Below, one piece after another: positions 54,501-63,349 of a DNA stretch of 64,000 bases. The position numbers and the translations under genes are program-made. Every line of letters begins with the position of its first letter. Position 1 is the stretch's first letter. The DNA is from Yamadazyma tenuis (Eukaryota > Ascomycota > Pichiomycetes > Serinales > Debaryomycetaceae): NCBI RefSeq assembly GCF_029203305.1, contig NC_089461.1:2046001-2110000 (forward strand), in the 5' to 3' direction. The notes under the pieces were generated by a model that did no database searches, was not told where the DNA came from, and saw only the letters and a list, made by a program, of their open reading frames with translations.

Positions 54501-55505
54501 TCCTCGAGGTTGCAGAAACACTTCTGGATTCCAGAAGAACTTGGTGTTTATAATGTCAAAATAATACTTGAGCCCAGAAGAAGCAGAGTTCAATTCGATG
54601 AAGTTAGGAATAACAGTTTTTTCAGGGAACGATTCTCTTTCGTACATCTTACTAAGCGACTTGATTTGGAATGGATAAAGCTGCGTTTTCACTCCTGGAA
54701 TCGAGTTGTTCCCCTCCAGCATGTTATGCACAAGATTGACAATCACTTCCTCCGCCGAAGGAATAATATTACTGGAACTGACCGATTTCGACTTGGTATA
54801 GTATTTGGAGATATCAGGAGAAGGAATATTGTTATAAGCAGCAGATACCTTTTGAACAGCAGTGTCGGAGGTACCGGCGATATTTATGCCAAAAGGTCGA
54901 CTGTTATACCACCGTTCTATATGAAACTTAGGGTCAGACTCGAAGCCCAAGTCGGTGGTTTTAAGGGTTAGTGGAAGGTGAATTTGTAAGCATGGGATCA
55001 AAAGAAGAGAATCTAGCTTCAAACCGTCCCAACTTTCCAGTGAAAAATCAATATGGCTGATCAAGGTGTGCCACTTCTCACGGAATTTCTTCTCTATACT
55101 CAGGTGTCTTGGTCTCGAGGACCTCCATTCTTTAAAATACTGCGATCCATCAATATCCTCAGGAACTGCAAAAATGCGTACTTTTGCAATAACCATAGGC
55201 CCCCACCTAATGATCTTGTACGTAGCCATAATGTAGCGATAGATCATAAGAAATTGAATATCGGCGAGGATCGAATTGGAATTGTTTTCACATAAGAAGA
55301 TCAACTGATCGATATCTAGCCATTTCCAGATATTGGTGTTAGTTTGTACTGAATCGAGTGAAGGATCAATTTCGCATGGTATGCCTCCCAAATCAGACCG
55401 GTGAAGCGGTAAGTTGTAGAAGTGGAGTGTGCCTATGGGAATAAGCTTCGGGAGCTCATTGGAAATGTGTATTACCCTTCGATATAGAGAGAATCCAAGG
55501 GACAT
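51585..55505 (-). CDS. large SNF2-family ATPase, Rad5/Rad16/SHPRH-like
   Basis: The 1306-residue protein has the SNF2 ATPase split by insertions. The Walker A region is GGILAENMGLGKTLICLSLI (about 340-360), motif II is RLIIDEGHSM (DEGH instead of DEAH/DEGH variants), and motif III is RRWAVTGTPTSGL. The second lobe has KIKSIVFFEFEDSAYYLTELL, ITLLMDLRLAAHGLTIIAATNVYFISPVW and the final AQAIKRAHRIGQTKEVHVETLVLEDTLEEEIYKRR. Long spacing between the lobes resembles Rad5/Rad16/Irc20/SHPRH enzymes, but I find no RING finger; only one CxxC (HVCKVCLEKK) lies between the lobes. The C-terminus is basic (KKERPARKSVRF), probably nuclear. I infer a chromatin or DNA-repair role without assigning an orthologue. 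Confidence 0.82.
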   Translation of the reverse strand: MSLGFSLYRRVIHISNELPKLIPIGTLHFYNLPLHRSDLGGIPCEIDPSLDSVQTNTNIWKWLDIDQLIFLCENNSNSILADIQFLMIYRYIMATYKIIRWGPMVIAKVRIFAVPEDIDGSQYFKEWRSSRPRHLSIEKKFREKWHTLISHIDFSLESWDGLKLDSLLLIPCLQIHLPLTLKTTDLGFESDPKFHIERWYNSRPFGINIAGTSDTAVQKVSAAYNNIPSPDISKYYTKSKSVSSSNIIPSAEEVIVNLVHNMLEGNNSIPGVKTQLYPFQIKSLSKMYERESFPEKTVIPNFIELNSASSGLKYYFDIINTKFFWNPEVFLQPRGGILAENMGLGKTLICLSLICLTKWELSTLPHDTLTILPEEQVPHETTFHHLKTARFKKLADLCKECITRNSLPWKFYKDDLPESVITKLKQSPGSFRIPLENSLYVSPFSIQRSRRSERLKDLDQELPLEGRSFRTLYFCNTTLIVVPDNLFHQWNTELRKHIQPHFLRKLFISNQFKKLLVSENGVFTNEVYEDPIQLIQFDLIVISNSILSKQFDERDDTPLMKIFWKRLIIDEGHSMTSKVSRAGLLCREMNVERRWAVTGTPTSGLTRLHMDEEDEEGKSLEDSPSKRKSKYVVKNSFNEIDDLMKLGNIVSNFLKIEPFHSQPRLWKTLMINPLLLNLYGSTTSLSNLLDAIVVRHSLDEVERDIKLPQLHHVSVFLKPSFLNKLSINIFTAVLAVNAVSSERKDIDYMFHPSNRQQLRRLITNLQRATFHWSGFKQEDVEALIHVCKVCLEKKGPDRLWAYSPADRALLKKSRDIAQLALDNPRWRTMSLLHEMNFFIDGLPDIFTKTFGIGVLKSTNAEGVENDIGVFGAPHLHCLQEFFYKNRFMNMNDGDTLLEKLDAVSKPFWSNYWEDTMKKNNQKFNKPDKKEEAEPASAPSTPKKRRNSLSNALKPKSSKPKGKSSLNDHIFIEAQNSKSELEREDGEGLKITNEVNTLHSLAKHNISYESIKNSIILGTASAKLSYLSSKLLENQQKKIKSIVFFEFEDSAYYLTELLDILGVNYILYATFINTTHRAENLSEFSNYNSEDNGGITLLMDLRLAAHGLTIIAATNVYFISPVWQRSVEAQAIKRAHRIGQTKEVHVETLVLEDTLEEEIYKRRLLQQEEKNDGENKKRYVIDDTGMQDFILRHRFLPMDSETEYAPFSAPTNSPRSFVTRQELDDPSGLNQHEDTVVDVNGIMTRNWKVFAFNSDNLSKLNSLKNQKITKEYMKDQFIKNMASEQDAQEVEAPKVKKERPARKSVRF

Positions 55506-55876
55506 GGTTTGCGAGCAGCAGAATTCGCGATAATCGATAGTGATGAGATTTTATCAATTATGACAGACCGGTTGGGATGAGTAGCATATGTATACAGCAT
55601 GAATAGCAGTTGAATTGGAATGGTCACGACGAGGGAATTATGTGGTTCTGAACGTAATCCCATAGATGCAATTGGAAATCTCATAAGTGCATCTTTGGAA
55701 GAGTCTATTTCAAAAATCGAAAACTTGAAAATTTGTGTCACACTTACCATAAACTACACGTTCCACACATTATTTTACTAAATACACTTAGAAGTCAATT
55801 TGATTGACTAAAGAGTTAAGCAGTGATTAGTTGTGCAAAAGATAATCCAATTAGAAAAACAATCATCAGAGCTTCG
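55506..55876. other. gap upstream of the SNF2 gene
   Basis: This 371 bp stretch runs from the SNF2 start to the tRNA-Arg. A 92-codon leftward frame (55472-55750) overlaps the SNF2 start and is not protein-like. The DNA is AT rich. Nothing else is seen. Confidence 0.45.
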
Positions 55877-55968
55877 TTCCTCATGGCCCAATGGTCAAGG
55901 CGTCTGGCTACGATTATGTAACCACTTCTGGAACCAGAAGATTCCAGGTTCGAGTCCTGGTGGGGAAG
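55877..55968 (+). tRNA. tRNA-Arg (ACG) with intron
   Basis: Acceptor arms TTCCTCA (55877-55883) and TGGGGAA (55961-55967) pair fully, with discriminator G. The D-arm (GGCCCAATGGTCAAGGC), anticodon stem TCTGG/CCAGA and T-arm (CCAGGTTCGAGTCCTGG) are complete. The anticodon is ACG (55910-55912). A 19-base intron (55914-55932) sits after position 37. The mature part is 73 nt and very close to S. cerevisiae tRNA-Arg(ACG), which has no intron. TTTTTT at 55973-55978 serves as the Pol III terminator. GDB1 begins 100 bp downstream. Confidence 0.94.
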
Positions 55969-56068
55969 CTTCTTTTTTGGCACTTCTTTTTTCGCACCCG
56001 ACAAGAAAGGGTTCAGCCAAATTAAGTCGCATTCTTGAGAGCAACTCAGGAGATAAAGACTGGAAGTA

Positions 56069-59000
56069 ATGAACTCCAAACGGATCTTACTTCGTCTCTC
56101 CGATGATGGCGAGCCCATAAGCAACACCGCCGATAATACCGGTGCCAACACGGGAGTATTGATATTACCCTCTGTGCCTTTGCCCCCAAACTACACCCCT
56201 GGTGATGTGATTTTCCAGTTGGACTTGGTGATGAACGCCGCTTCCAGAGTCTCAAAAAATGGAACCGTTTACCTGAATGTCACCGACGGTACCGTGCCTT
56301 TCGTTCGTGACTCATACCGCCAGTTCCCCATCGAATGCTCGTTCCACAAAGACATCCGTGTTAGCATTCCTATCTATAAAAGTGGTGTCTACAACTTTTA
56401 CATTGGCTTTGAAGACCCCGAAGGTCAACCACAACTGACTAAGAAGTTCTACTTCAACGTACCACCCAATTTGCGGATCAAGGACTCGTTTGTGGCATTC
56501 AATTCCATCAATATCCAGAGCGTGGTTCTGAAGTGGATCGGGCCCTTGTCCGACTGGGACGCCTTTTTCGGCGAAGTGAGCTATAAAGGCTATAACATGA
56601 TCCATTTCACGCCGCTTCAGGAGAGAGGAGAATCCAACTCTCCGTACTCGATTCTCGACCAGTTGAAGTTCGATCCCGGATTATTTGAGTCAAATGCGCA
56701 GGCAGTCAAGTTTATTGGCGACTTGATGGAGAAGTATAGTTTGATGCTGTTGACAGATGTGGTGTTGAACCATACCGCGAACAACTCGCCGTGGCTTGCG
56801 GACCACCCGGACGCCGGCTACAACGAGGTCACCGCCCCTCATTTACGTGCAGCTATCGAGTTAGAGTTGAAGTTGTTTGAATACTCAGACAACCTCAAGA
56901 AGCTTGGATTGCCCACAGAGATCAAGTCCGGGGCTGACTTGGATGCGATCATGGAAGGAGTTCAGGCGAACGTGTTTGTCCCGCTCAACTTGTGGCAGTT
57001 CTTCGTATTTGACAAGCAGAAAGTGTTGAGTGATATCAACGATTTCTACCAGAACGGCGAAGTCGAGCCGGTGGCTATTCCTGGGGATGTTGACATCAAC
57101 AACTTGAAGCAGTTGTCCCAATATGTGTTGAAGATCTGTAACAAAAATGCGAGTGTAGTTTTGGAAGACAGGTTCAGCAACCAGCTTGATGCAGCCAAGT
57201 TTTTGGGGATTCTCTCGAGCTTATTTGACAACAAAATAGGCGATATTGAATTTAATACTTTGGAAAACAAGGCCTCGTCGATAGTGGATGAAATCAACCT
57301 CGACTTGTATGCTGCTTATGATGCTGATGTGACTACCATCAAGAACCTGGTGAAAGACCGTATTAGGTACTTGAGATTGGATAGCGGGGGTCCTCAGTTG
57401 GGCGAGATCACTTCTGATTCGGCCTTAATTGAAAACTACTTTACGAAGGTTACCAATCCCGATGGACAAGTATTCCATTTGGCCAATAATGGCTGGATCT
57501 GGGGAGGGAACCCGTTAGTTGATTTCGCATCCAGCGATTCCAAGGCTTATTTGAGACGTGAGGTCATTGTTTGGAGTGACTGTGTCAAGTTACGTTATGG
57601 TGAAGGTCCTGAAGACTCTCCTTATTTGTGGGAGAGAATGACCAAGTACACAGAGCAGTGTGCTAGGGTGTTCAATGGATTTAGAATTGATAACTGCCAT
57701 TCAACCCCTTTGCATGTGGGAGAAGCATTATTGGATGCTGCCAGGAATGTCAACCCAGACTTGTACGTGGTGGCAGAATTGTTCAGTGGATCCGAGGAAA
57801 TGGACAAGATCTTTGTTGAAAAGCTTGGATTGAACAGTCTTATTAGAGAAGCTATGCAAGCATGGAATGTTGCCGAATTATCAAGATTAGTCCACAAGCA
57901 TGGTGGAAGACCTCTTGGGTCTTTTACTTGGTTGCCATTGGATGAGTATGCGTATCCAGCAACTGAGGAGCCCAAAGACTCAAAGTTGCCAATTCCCAGA
58001 GTGTTGACAAATGTTTCCCCACATGCGTTATTCATGGATTGCACTCATGATAATGAGACTCCTGCTCAGAAGAGAAGCGTTGAAGACACCTTGCCAAATG
58101 CTGCGTTGGTGGCCTTCTGTTCTTCTGCAATTGGATCTGTTTTTGGTTACGATGAGGGTTACCCCGAGTTATTAGATGTCGTGGGAGAAGAAAGACAGTA
58201 CAAGTACGTACCTGATCAGGGGATTAGAGATGTGAAGAAGAAATTGCATCACATTAGAAATTTATTAGCAGGAGAAAGTGAAGACATTCTTCAGGATCAC
58301 GAGATGTACATTCATCATGAAGGTGAGTATATTACTATTCAACGTCACAATGCTAGAACTGGTAAAGGGTGGTTTTTGATCGCACGCACCAAGTTTGGTG
58401 AAGGTGACTCTCACCAAGTCCTAGACCCTGTGAGGTTGGTTCAAACAAAGGTGAAGTTGGAGTTTGCGCATAGCTTGTCGAAGACGGGCGACTACGAAAA
58501 AGATTCGAAATACTTAACAGCCATCCCCACTAAGCTCCAAAGCTTGGAGATGCCTGCCATTGAGTATGAAGGAGACACTTCTATTATTAAAGTGACTGAC
58601 GATTTCATTCCTGGGTCAATTGCCGTGTATTCCACTTATATTCCTGGAGTCGACATTAAGCTTGACGAATTTGTCAAGACTGGTGGAATAGCCTCTACTA
58701 TTGACTTGGACTTGTACGACTTGAATGCTATTTTGTACAGATGTGAACCTGAAGAACGGGATTTCAGTGGGGGGCAAGAAGGTACATACAGCATTCCGAA
58801 TTATGGAAACTTGGTATACAGTGGTTTTGAGGGGTGGATCTCGGTGTTGAAGAAGGTAATCTGGCAGAACGAGCTTGCTCACCCCATCAGTGACCATTTG
58901 AGAGATGGAACCTGGGCTTTGGACTATGTTGTCAACAGATTGGACAAATATGCTACCAACTCCAAAGGATTAGGAAAGTTTTTGGATTGGTTAAGATCTC

Positions 59001-60604
59001 GAGTAGATGCCATTCGCGACGTGCCATACTTTTTGAGACCCCATTTCTTTGCCTTGGTGGTAGGAACTGCATACGAAGCATGTAGGTTCAGGAGTTTCCG
59101 ACTTTTGAGCTCCCAAATTCAAGGAGCCACCAATTTCGTGCAAAGTTTGGCGTTGACATCAATCCAAATGGTGGGAAAGATGAACAACACTTCTTTGTTT
59201 CCGTTTGAGCAAATACCATGTCTTGCTGCCGGCTTACCTCACTTTTCCAATGACTACATGAGATGTTGGGGACGTGATGTGTTTATTTCATTTAGAGGTT
59301 TATTGATTGTGGCCGAGAGACACGAAGATGCAAAACGCCATATTCTCGGGTTTGCAAAGACCTTGAAACACGGGCTTATTCCCAACTTATTAGATGCCGG
59401 TAGAAACCCCAGATATAACGCCAGGGATGCGGCTTGGTTCTTCTTGCAAGCCATTCAAGACTATATCAAGGAAGTTCCCAACGGAATTGAAATTTTGGAC
59501 GAAAAAGTCTCCAGAAGATTTCCTCTAGATGATACCTACGTTACTTATGACGATCCAGTCGCTTTCAGTTATGAAAGCACCATTCGAGAAGTGATTTTCG
59601 AGATTCTTCAACGACACGCGAAGGGAATTAAGTATCGTGAAGCCAATGCTGGACCTAATTTGGACTCGCAAATGAAAGATATCGGGTTCAACGTCGAGAT
59701 CAACGTTGACTGGAGCAACGGGTTAATTTTTGGAGGCCAACAATTTAATTGTGGAACCTGGATGGATAAAATGGGAGAAAGCACATTGGCCGGAAACAAA
59801 GGGTACCCTGGAACCCCTAGAGACGGGGCTGCGGTAGAGATCCAAGGTCTTTTGAAGAGCGCTTTACGATTTGTCAACGAGTTAGGCGATAAGTTCAGCT
59901 ACGACAAGGTGGAAAGAGCCGATGGTAGCTCTATAACATTTAAAGAATGGGAAGACCTTGTACAGAGCAACTTTGAACGGTGTTTTTTTGTTCCAACTCT
60001 GGCAGATGATGACCAGAAGTACGATATTGATCCAAGCATTGTCAATAGAAGAGGTATTTATAAGGACTTGTACCGGTCGGGCAAGCCCTATGAAGACTAC
60101 CAGTTGCGGCCCAACTTTGCGATTGCCATGACCGTTGCACCCGAGTTATTTGATGCCGGTAGAGGCTACAGTGCCATTAAACAGGCGGACCAAATCATCA
60201 GAGGACCAGTGGGAATGAGAACTTTGGACCCAAGTGACTGGAACTATCGTCCTGACTACTACAATTCCGTTGACAGCACCGACTTTGCTACGGCCAAGGG
60301 CAGAAACTACCACCAAGGACCTGAATGGGTGTGGTGTTTTGGATATTTCATGAGAGCATACTTGAAGTTCACGTACAAAAAGGTTGCGGACGAGCAGGTT
60401 TTGTTTGGTGATTTGAACCAGAAAATCCAGGGACACATCAAGTGGATCCGGGAAAGTGACTGGGCCGGACTCACAGAGTTGACCAATAAAGATGGAGAGT
60501 TGTGTGGAGACCTGAGTCCTTCACAAGCGTGGTCGACCTCCTGTTTGCTTGATTTATACTACGATCTTTGGAAGCGGCATTACCGTGTATTCGATATAGC
60601 ATAG
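56069..60604 (+). CDS. GDB1: glycogen debranching enzyme
   Basis: Gdb1 breaks glycogen branch points with two activities in one chain: 4-alpha-glucanotransferase (N-terminal, GH13-type) and amylo-1,6-glucosidase (C-terminal, GH133). The 1511-residue protein starts MNSKRILLRLSDDGEPIS at 56069. Transferase landmarks are NMIHFTPLQERGESNSPYSI, DVVLNHTANNSPWL, GFRIDNCHSTPLHVGE, VVAELFSGSEEMD and FMDCTHDNETP. Glucosidase landmarks are AAGLPHFSNDYMRCWGRDVFIS, NLLDAGRNPRYNARDAAWFFLQA, NCGTWMDKMGES and TPRDGAAVEI. It is intact and of family length. At 56528-56530 a CTG codon lies in QSVV-x-KW, where I recall Ser in the S. cerevisiae protein. The neighbouring tRNA-Arg shares its 5' region. Confidence 0.97.
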   Translation: MNSKRILLRLSDDGEPISNTADNTGANTGVLILPSVPLPPNYTPGDVIFQLDLVMNAASRVSKNGTVYLNVTDGTVPFVRDSYRQFPIECSFHKDIRVSIPIYKSGVYNFYIGFEDPEGQPQLTKKFYFNVPPNLRIKDSFVAFNSINIQSVVLKWIGPLSDWDAFFGEVSYKGYNMIHFTPLQERGESNSPYSILDQLKFDPGLFESNAQAVKFIGDLMEKYSLMLLTDVVLNHTANNSPWLADHPDAGYNEVTAPHLRAAIELELKLFEYSDNLKKLGLPTEIKSGADLDAIMEGVQANVFVPLNLWQFFVFDKQKVLSDINDFYQNGEVEPVAIPGDVDINNLKQLSQYVLKICNKNASVVLEDRFSNQLDAAKFLGILSSLFDNKIGDIEFNTLENKASSIVDEINLDLYAAYDADVTTIKNLVKDRIRYLRLDSGGPQLGEITSDSALIENYFTKVTNPDGQVFHLANNGWIWGGNPLVDFASSDSKAYLRREVIVWSDCVKLRYGEGPEDSPYLWERMTKYTEQCARVFNGFRIDNCHSTPLHVGEALLDAARNVNPDLYVVAELFSGSEEMDKIFVEKLGLNSLIREAMQAWNVAELSRLVHKHGGRPLGSFTWLPLDEYAYPATEEPKDSKLPIPRVLTNVSPHALFMDCTHDNETPAQKRSVEDTLPNAALVAFCSSAIGSVFGYDEGYPELLDVVGEERQYKYVPDQGIRDVKKKLHHIRNLLAGESEDILQDHEMYIHHEGEYITIQRHNARTGKGWFLIARTKFGEGDSHQVLDPVRLVQTKVKLEFAHSLSKTGDYEKDSKYLTAIPTKLQSLEMPAIEYEGDTSIIKVTDDFIPGSIAVYSTYIPGVDIKLDEFVKTGGIASTIDLDLYDLNAILYRCEPEERDFSGGQEGTYSIPNYGNLVYSGFEGWISVLKKVIWQNELAHPISDHLRDGTWALDYVVNRLDKYATNSKGLGKFLDWLRSRVDAIRDVPYFLRPHFFALVVGTAYEACRFRSFRLLSSQIQGATNFVQSLALTSIQMVGKMNNTSLFPFEQIPCLAAGLPHFSNDYMRCWGRDVFISFRGLLIVAERHEDAKRHILGFAKTLKHGLIPNLLDAGRNPRYNARDAAWFFLQAIQDYIKEVPNGIEILDEKVSRRFPLDDTYVTYDDPVAFSYESTIREVIFEILQRHAKGIKYREANAGPNLDSQMKDIGFNVEINVDWSNGLIFGGQQFNCGTWMDKMGESTLAGNKGYPGTPRDGAAVEIQGLLKSALRFVNELGDKFSYDKVERADGSSITFKEWEDLVQSNFERCFFVPTLADDDQKYDIDPSIVNRRGIYKDLYRSGKPYEDYQLRPNFAIAMTVAPELFDAGRGYSAIKQADQIIRGPVGMRTLDPSDWNYRPDYYNSVDSTDFATAKGRNYHQGPEWVWCFGYFMRAYLKFTYKKVADEQVLFGDLNQKIQGHIKWIRESDWAGLTELTNKDGELCGDLSPSQAWSTSCLLDLYYDLWKRHYRVFDIA

Positions 60605-60887
60605 AGTATAGAGAATAGAGGAGTAGAAACCAAGCAGAGAATAGAGGGTTATAAATGCAACGAGACCAGCCGTCCCATATAGTAGGATTTGTATAGTGTT
60701 GTCAACATCGTCACATGTTGTACAACATATTCTGTGAAAGCTGAAGGCACTCGAGCCTATTTCCGGGATCGCGGTTCCGCTTCGCAGCCAAAATGTGGAG
60801 ACGGAAAGGGAATACCGAAAATTCACCTCCAGTCGCAGCCCTATAAAAACTCCAAAAAATCACCTATTACATCGCCAAAACATCAAC

Positions 60888-62489
60888 ATGCTTTCTCGAA
60901 CACTCAGAAGAGGATCTTACGTGCCCAAAATTATCCGGTGTTTGAGCTTGAATTCCACTACCACCAACTTCCCCCAGGCTCATGAAGTTGAGTCGTACGT
61001 TACTCCAAGTTTTGCAAATAACCAGTTTTTCAAATCCAAGTCGACCGTATGGTACGATATTCATGATCCAGCCACGAATAACGTGATCTCCCAGGTGCCT
61101 CAGTCGACCCCGGAGGAGATGGAGGCGGCCATCGCTGGTGCCGCTGCTGCTTTCCCTATGTGGAAGGGCCTCAGTATCATTAAGAGACAAGGTATCGCAT
61201 TCAAGTTTGTGGAGTTATTGAAAGCCAATATGGACAGAATAGCGGCAATGATTGTGTTGGAGCAGGGTAAGACATTCCAGGATGCTAAAGGTGACGTGTT
61301 GAGAGGGTTACAGGTGGCTGAAGCTGCTTGCAACATTCCCAACGATATGATGGGACAGACACTCGAGGTTGCAACCGATATGGAAACCAAGATGGTGAGA
61401 GAGCCGTTGGGCGTGGTGGCGTCTATCTGCCCATTCAACTTCCCAGCAATGGTGCCCTTGTGGTCAATTCCATTGATTTTGGCCACGGGAAATACTGCAG
61501 TCATCAAGCCCAGTGAGCGGGTGCCTGGGGCGGCGATGATTATTTGTGAACTTCTTCAACAGGCGGGTGTTCCTGCCAACGTGATCAATATCATCCACGG
61601 TAAGCATGATGCAGTCAACAAGATCATCGAGGACCCACGGATCAAGGCCATCACCTTTGTGGGTGGTGATAAGGCCGGTAAGTATATATACGAGAAAGGT
61701 ACCTCATTGGGAAAGCGGGTGCAATCAAATATGGGTGCCAAAAACCATATGATAGTGATGCCTGATGCCAACAAGGAGCAGTTTGTGAATGCAGTCAATG
61801 GAGCTGCGTTCGGGGCTGCTGGTCAGAGATGTATGGCGATTTCTGTGTTGGTGACGGTAGGAAAGTCGAAAGAGTGGATTTCGGACGTGGTGGCCGACGC
61901 TCAGAAGTTGCGGGTTGGATCTGGGTTCGACCAAACCAGTGATCTTGGTCCTTTGGTTAACCCCAGCAGTTTGGTGAAGGCTAAAGAAATCATTGAGGAT
62001 AGTGCCAACCAAGGGGCTGAGATTGCGTTGGACGGCAGAATCACCAATTTGCCAGCTCCGTATGACAAGGGGAATTTCCTTTTCCCAACTGTCTTAACCA
62101 ACGTCAAGCCAGGAATGAGGTGCTATGACGAGGAGATTTTTGCGCCTGTTTTAAGTGTTATCAACGCTGAGACTTTGGATGAGGCAATCAGCATTGTTAA
62201 TTCCAACAGATACGGAAACGGAGTGTCGTTGTTCACGAGTTCGGGTTCCAATGCCCAGAAGTTTGTCACAAATATTGAATGTGGACAGGTTGGTGTGAAT
62301 GTTCCAATCCCAGTGCCTTTGCCCATGTTTTCATTTACAGGAAACAAGGGCTCATTCTTGGGAGATTTGAATTTTTACGGCCGGGCAGGTGTTACGTTTT
62401 TGACACAGCCCAAGACTATCACCAGCTTATGGCGCACCGAGAAGTATGAGTATGTCAGTCCTTCCACCAGTATGCCCATTCAAAATTAA
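60888..62489 (+). CDS. methylmalonate-semialdehyde dehydrogenase (CoA-acylating), mitochondrial
   Basis: The 533-residue protein is an ALDH6-type enzyme that oxidises malonate or methylmalonate semialdehyde to acetyl- or propionyl-CoA, in valine and pyrimidine breakdown and the modified beta-oxidation route for propionyl-CoA in CUG yeasts. The ATG at 60888 ([21 protein letters not shown]) supplies a presequence. The core shows [45 protein letters not shown], the catalytic Cys315 in [14 protein letters not shown], and the family-specific late segment [44 protein letters not shown] at 60842-60848 lies 40 bp upstream of the ATG. S. cerevisiae lacks this enzyme; C. albicans has one under the name ALD6. 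Confidence 0.94.
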   Translation: MLSRTLRRGSYVPKIIRCLSLNSTTTNFPQAHEVESYVTPSFANNQFFKSKSTVWYDIHDPATNNVISQVPQSTPEEMEAAIAGAAAAFPMWKGLSIIKRQGIAFKFVELLKANMDRIAAMIVLEQGKTFQDAKGDVLRGLQVAEAACNIPNDMMGQTLEVATDMETKMVREPLGVVASICPFNFPAMVPLWSIPLILATGNTAVIKPSERVPGAAMIICELLQQAGVPANVINIIHGKHDAVNKIIEDPRIKAITFVGGDKAGKYIYEKGTSLGKRVQSNMGAKNHMIVMPDANKEQFVNAVNGAAFGAAGQRCMAISVLVTVGKSKEWISDVVADAQKLRVGSGFDQTSDLGPLVNPSSLVKAKEIIEDSANQGAEIALDGRITNLPAPYDKGNFLFPTVLTNVKPGMRCYDEEIFAPVLSVINAETLDEAISIVNSNRYGNGVSLFTSSGSNAQKFVTNIECGQVGVNVPIPVPLPMFSFTGNKGSFLGDLNFYGRAGVTFLTQPKTITSLWRTEKYEYVSPSTSMPIQN

Positions 62490-63349
62490 GTAGTTGATAG
62501 ATTTGCACCGCGAGGTTCTCGAAGTTTGCAGCCAATAAAAGTTTAATAGCAGGTATTTGAAATGATCTATAAAAGAGTGGAGAGTTTTGACGAATGGTAA
62601 TTAAGAACATTTGTGTTTATGTTTGCAATCACCATATTCCAGCGCAACGGACTCCAGTGACATCAGCCTCAAATAAACTTTCCTCGTGACACAGTTGAAT
62701 TGGGTTAGAGTTTCAAAGTTGCTACACGCACAGAAACAGGGGCGACACCAACGGACGCACGCAGACAGTCGGTGCATCATTGACAAAGACCCGAAATTAA
62801 TGTGCCGCGCCCAATAACGCAGCCCCAGATCCGAGCACTGAAGCAACTGAACAACTTACCCAATCGGGCAACGCAGAAAAATTAATAATCTCCTTCACCC
62901 CATTGGCACGATCGACCTGAAACAGCAGGACCCGTTATCTCACATTCCGTGCGTAAAGGGGGCAACAGGTTGATCCCAATCACCACCCCTGAGTCTAGGC
63001 ACAATGAGGGGGCCCTGATGGGAGTATTTCTTCACCCGCCCAACCCGCTCAAGTGGTGATGATTCGTGAATCATCCACATTACCCGACCCGAGACACCAG
63101 CAATTCGCGGTAGCTTCCGATTTTGCCCGTTCGGATTTAGACATCCCATACAACATCAAACACATTGTGCAGGCCACACCCTCATAAAATTTTTCTGTTT
63201 ATAAAACTGGCAACTTCCCAGTGTTTTTCCATCAGGCCTTCAAGGAGACATCTCCACAACGGTTTTACTTAACACTTGTTTTTTTCCCCACCCTACTTAT
63301 TATGAGCCTATAGAGCTGCTCCAATATATTCATCCCCCTCAATCTATTC
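62490..63349. promoter_or_regulatory. long upstream region of the right-edge gene
   Basis: This 860 bp gap lies between the dehydrogenase stop and the next ATG, a long leader region of the kind often seen before regulatory genes. TATAAAA at 63200-63206 is the only clear core element. Short leftward frames (62601-62846, 62940-63149) are not protein-like. I see no RNA gene. Confidence 0.45.
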
